Shown here: one piece after another, positions 63,699-64,000 of the stretch
How positions within the stretch are numbered: position 1 is the stretch's first letter
How the letters are laid out: each line of letters starts with the position of its first letter
Assembly (NCBI GenBank): GCA_963711465.1
Contig: CAVQEG010000002.1
Span: 682,001-746,000, forward strand
DNA: 64,000 nucleotides
Direction of reading: 5' to 3'
From: CAVQEG01 sp963711465
Lineage (GTDB): Bacteria > Bacteroidota > Ignavibacteria > OLB7
Position numbers and translations under genes: made by a program
The notes under the pieces: model-generated
The model's database searches: none
Seen by the model: the letters and a program-made list of their open reading frames with translations, nothing else
Told to the model about the DNA's origin: nothing

Positions 63699-64000
63699 TC
63701 AGAGTTTTCGAATCGGAATGGTGGCGATCGGTCGGCCTTCGCCGTCGTAGACGCTCAGCACGTACGCGCCCGAGGCAACACCCGCGCAGTGCCACTGCGC
63801 AGCCGGACTCCCGTCCTGCAGCGTTCCGCGGCCCACCAAGCGCCCAAGCATGTCATGCACCTCGAAGTGTCGCGGCCAGTGCCGCAGGTCCCCGCGCCAC
63901 GCGATGTTCAATTCGTCATGCGTCGGGTTCGGCCACACGCTCAGCGCGTCGGCCTTGCCCTCGGACTCGACCCGGCGCACCTCGACCGTCGGGTCGTCGT
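63699..64000 (-). CDS. C-terminal end of a second FG-GAP protein copy (partial)
   Basis: The visible 100 codons are identical or nearly so to the end of the gene at 60409 (PNPTHDELNIAWRGDLRHWP ... DGEGRPIATIPIRKL), which is a T9SS sorting domain. The rest lies beyond the window, so it is unknown whether this copy is intact. Confidence 0.8.
   Translation of the reverse strand, partial: DDPTVEVRRVESEGKADALSVWPNPTHDELNIAWRGDLRHWPRHFEVHDMLGRLVGRGTLQDGSPAAQWHCAGVASGAYVLSVYDGEGRPIATIPIRKL

Larger units (their letters stand above)
62124..64000. repeat. right copy of the tandem segmental duplication
   Basis: Second copy of the block at 59012-60710, extended by a 160-bp insertion and running off the window edge. 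The true right boundary is not visible. Confidence 0.85.

Overview
The window is GC-rich, densely coded chromosomal DNA. It most likely comes from a Bacteroidota/Chlorobi-group bacterium, possibly a Kapabacteria-like lineage (inference). Four lines of evidence support this. Several large secreted proteins end in type IX secretion (T9SS) sorting domains of the 'PNP..' type. Two intergenic regions carry perfect matches to the Bacteroidota promoter TTTG-N19-TAnnTTTG. A SpoIIM/DUF4129/DUF4350/RDD membrane-protein cluster is present. Isoprenoid genes of the type-2 IPP isomerase kind are present. No rRNA, tRNA, CRISPR or integrase gene was seen.

Layout. 1-8.9 kb: the end of a T9SS cargo protein, an OmpA-family outer-membrane protein, a tightly overlapping minus-strand membrane operon (SpoIIM, multi-TM protein, DUF4129, DUF4350) divergent from an RDD protein, a prohibitin and a DUF892 relic. 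9-15.2 kb: housekeeping and metabolic genes (AI-2E-type transporter, fni, polyprenyl synthase, HPr, YjbQ, acyl-CoA carboxylase beta). 15.2-23.1 kb: small accessory genes and decayed genes (a hairpin repeat array, AraC regulator, VOC proteins and a VOC relic, a MoaD-like/Asp-box propeller pair, GrpB, a broken HARE-HTH/Mrr restriction gene, a DUF4239-like membrane protein).

23.4-46.8 kb is the most unusual part. A zinc-ribbon/class III cyclase/AAA/TPR protein is followed by a flavoprotein with a membrane tail. Then come three large paralogous minus-strand genes encoding DUF4062-NTPase (STAND/NACHT-like)-TPR proteins, which resemble eukaryotic nephrocystin-3 or NWD1 in layout. Interleaved with them are a six-copy 148-bp hairpin repeat array, a small membrane protein and an unknown protein with a perfect promoter. 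After amtB and a porin lies a fourth ATPase-TPR gene, frameshifted, which shares its C-terminal module with two of the DUF4062 proteins. A relic of a further DUF4062-type gene lies at 53.35-53.55 kb. I read this as an expanded family of nucleotide-dependent sensor/switch proteins, possibly for phage defence or programmed response; the function is not proven.

47.1-50.2 kb is a translationally coupled two-component pair: a cNMP-binding-domain histidine kinase, and a receiver/glutaredoxin-like/thioredoxin-reductase-like fusion that lacks redox cysteines. 50.2-64 kb holds secreted proteins: a heparinase-II/III-like protein, an 1830-aa protein and an FG-GAP propeller protein, all with T9SS tails. 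The last two are partly duplicated in tandem; the second copy of the 1830-aa gene is truncated, frameshifted and interrupted by an in-frame palindromic insertion.
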